Origin: Chloroflexia bacterium
GTDB lineage: Bacteria > Chloroflexota > Chloroflexia > Thermomicrobiales > UBA6265
Reading direction: 5' to 3'
Assembly: GCA_013696265.1 (NCBI GenBank)
Contig: JACCYX010000389.1
Coordinates: 1-6,269, forward strand
DNA: 6,269 bases
The notes beneath the pieces are model-generated. The model had not been told where the DNA came from and made no database searches. It saw nothing but the letters and a program-made list of their open reading frames with translations. Positions within the stretch are counted from its first letter, which is position 1. The number at the start of each line of letters is the position of its first letter. The translations under genes were made by a program, and so were the position numbers. Below, one piece after another: positions 4,845 through 6,269 of the stretch.

Positions 4845-6269
4845 TCAAAATGGCCACAGATTCTGTACCGTCTCGATGCCATCCTGAATGCCGTCCCGGC
4901 CATCCTGGGCCCCCTCGACGATGCCCTGCATGAACGACATACGGCCGGTCCATTCGTTCGGCTGGAGCCCCTCATCCCAAACCCAACCCTCAGAGGTGGT
5001 CCCATCCTGTTCGACCGTGACCGGCCACCATCGCCCCTGCTCATCCGTCTCGGAGAGGCCAGTCACCTCAACGTCGTCGCCCAGCGAGAGCACGGTCATC
5101 ACCGGGTTTCCGGCGCCGGGACCGGTTCGCACGTTGAGGCTGTCGACCGACACCTCCGTCGTCGTGCCTGGCACGACGGAGAGGAAGCGCTGGACCAGCG
5201 TTTCCGGACCGTCGCGCACCAGGATCACCGTGCCCAGGATCAGGTTGGCGACCGCGAAGACCAGGGCCAGGCGCCAGATCGTTCGGCCAAGCGGCCGGGT
5301 CCGCCGGGCAACCTTGCCACCCTGGTTCCAGGCGCGGCGGACCAGCGACGGCCCGGCTTCGTTCGGCTCTGCGGCAGACCGGTCCGCGGCCACGGCGGGC
5401 GGCTGAACCGGTGGCGGCCGCGACCAGCGGATCCGCGGCTCGGACCGCATTCGTGCGGGCAGGGCCAGCGTGTCGTTTCCCGCCGGATCGGCATCCCGCT
5501 CCAGGCCATCCCTCGCCGCCTGGGCGAAGTCCTTGACCGACGCGTAGCGGTGGCGGGGGCTTTTCTCGAGCGCCCGGCCGACCACATCGTCCGCCCAGGC
5601 CGGGAGTTCCAGGTCGGGCCGAACCCGCGACGGCGGCTCGGGCTCGGATTCGAGGTGTTTGTCGATGAGCAGGCGCTTCTGGTCCGGCCCGTCCGGTACG
5701 TCGAAGGGCGGCCGGCCCGTGAGCAACTCATAGGCGACGCAACCGAGGGCGTAAACATCGGTACGCTGGTCCACCGCCGCCCCGCTGCCCTGCTCGGGAG
5801 AGAGGTAGGCGGCGGTTCCAAACGATGAGCCGCCAATCGTATCCTGGCGCGGCGCCACCGATTGGGCCAGCCCGAAATCGATCAGCTTGATCGATCCGTC
5901 ATTCGTGCGGATCAGATTTTGGGGCTTTATGTCGAGATGCACGATGGCTCGCTGGTGCAGGTGGTCCAGGGCCGCGGCCACCTGCTCCAGGATCCGTACC
6001 ACATTGGGGGGAGCGATCGGGCCGTCGCGCTCGACCACCTGCTTGAGGTTGAGACCGGGCACCATCTCCATCACAATCCAGGAATCGTTCGACTGTTCGA
6101 GCAAGTCGTAGATGGTCACCAAGCCGGGATGGGACGCGAACGCCATCATCCGGGCTTCCTGGCGGAAGCGCCGTCGCGACTCGGGGTCCGCCTGGAACTC
6201 TTCCCGCAGCGTCTTGATTGCCACCTCGCGCCGGGCGCGCAGGTCCCGGCCGCGGTAAACGCGGGCCAG
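4845..6269 (-). CDS. Membrane Ser/Thr protein kinase with C-terminal SH3b domain, 5' truncated by window edge
   Basis: The frame is open from the window edge at 6269 to TGA at 4845-4847; 474 residues are visible. The GTG at 6222-6224 is the valine of the V-A-I-K motif, not a start. The real start and the glycine-rich loop lie beyond the edge, probably a few tens of residues. Numbering from 6269, the Hanks-type kinase domain has Lys19 (VAIK), helix-C Glu38, catalytic loop HLDIKPQN (Asp113), DFG Asp131, GTAAYLSPEQ and the DVYALGCVAYELLTG helix. The catalytic loop has Leu where RD kinases have Arg. A proline- and charge-rich juxtamembrane segment (about 260-330) leads to one membrane helix (about 331-351). 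An extracytoplasmic bacterial SH3 domain follows (about 369-440), with the hallmark LNVRTGPG and a GWVW segment. The tail after it is rich in DG (GRDGIQDGIE). The layout parallels PknB-like receptor kinases, with SH3b, often linked to cell-wall or peptide binding, as the probable sensor. Confidence 0.93.
   Translation of the reverse strand: MARVYRGRDLRARREVAIKTLREEFQADPESRRRFRQEARMMAFASHPGLVTIYDLLEQSNDSWIVMEMVPGLNLKQVVERDGPIAPPNVVRILEQVAAALDHLHQRAIVHLDIKPQNLIRTNDGSIKLIDFGLAQSVAPRQDTIGGSSFGTAAYLSPEQGSGAAVDQRTDVYALGCVAYELLTGRPPFDVPDGPDQKRLLIDKHLESEPEPPSRVRPDLELPAWADDVVGRALEKSPRHRYASVKDFAQAARDGLERDADPAGNDTLALPARMRSEPRIRWSRPPPVQPPAVAADRSAAEPNEAGPSLVRRAWNQGGKVARRTRPLGRTIWRLALVFAVANLILGTVILVRDGPETLVQRFLSVVPGTTTEVSVDSLNVRTGPGAGNPVMTVLSLGDDVEVTGLSETDEQGRWWPVTVEQDGTTSEGWVWDEGLQPNEWTGRMSFMQGIVEGAQDGRDGIQDGIETVQNLWPF

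Noticed and set aside
4722..5828. A 368-codon open frame on the plus strand
   Set aside because: It lies entirely opposite the Ser/Thr kinase, whose domain motifs are unambiguous. The product is arginine-, glycine- and proline-rich with no recognisable domain; it is a high-GC antisense artefact.

Overview
This 6.3 kb window is GC-rich, gene-dense bacterial chromosomal DNA. The mix of genes is a luciferase-like oxidoreductase, a thiol peroxidase, a HAD phosphatase, an OmpR-type two-component system and a Ser/Thr kinase with an SH3b sensor domain. GTG and TTG starts are used, and dispersed inverted-repeat elements lie between genes. Together these suggest a Chloroflexota (Thermomicrobia-like) bacterium. 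That assignment is inference from general resemblance, because the window has no rRNA or other marker gene.

Layout from left to right: (1) the 3' end of a plus-strand LLM-class flavin/F420 oxidoreductase, cut by the window edge. (2) A convergent minus-strand thiol peroxidase (Tpx), 14 bp away, with the peroxidatic cysteine but no resolving cysteine; its most credible start is a GTG at 979 behind a GGAGG site. (3) A divergent plus-strand HAD-superfamily hydrolase. (4) A gene-free stretch, 1862-2182, mostly filled by a 254-bp element with imperfect 39/40-nt terminal inverted repeats, starting 2 bp after the HAD stop. (5) A minus-strand two-component operon (response regulator, then histidine kinase, GTGA overlap). 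(6) A 161-bp gap carrying a long hairpin repeat. (7) A 59-codon gene for a single-pass membrane peptide, minus strand, not recognised as any known family. (8) A 165-bp intergenic region with direct repeats and a perfect palindrome, possibly regulatory. (9) A minus-strand Ser/Thr protein kinase running off the right edge.

The whole right half (2183-6269) reads on the minus strand and looks like an envelope-sensing cluster. It contains a transmembrane kinase with an extracytoplasmic SH3b domain, a small membrane peptide, and a membrane histidine kinase with its regulator. Whether these form one pathway is inference. The most unusual item is the histidine kinase: its N-terminal two-helix membrane module is present twice in tandem (about 73% amino-acid identity by hand alignment), giving four predicted membrane helices instead of two. 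I found no CRISPR array, tRNA, rRNA or transposase gene.
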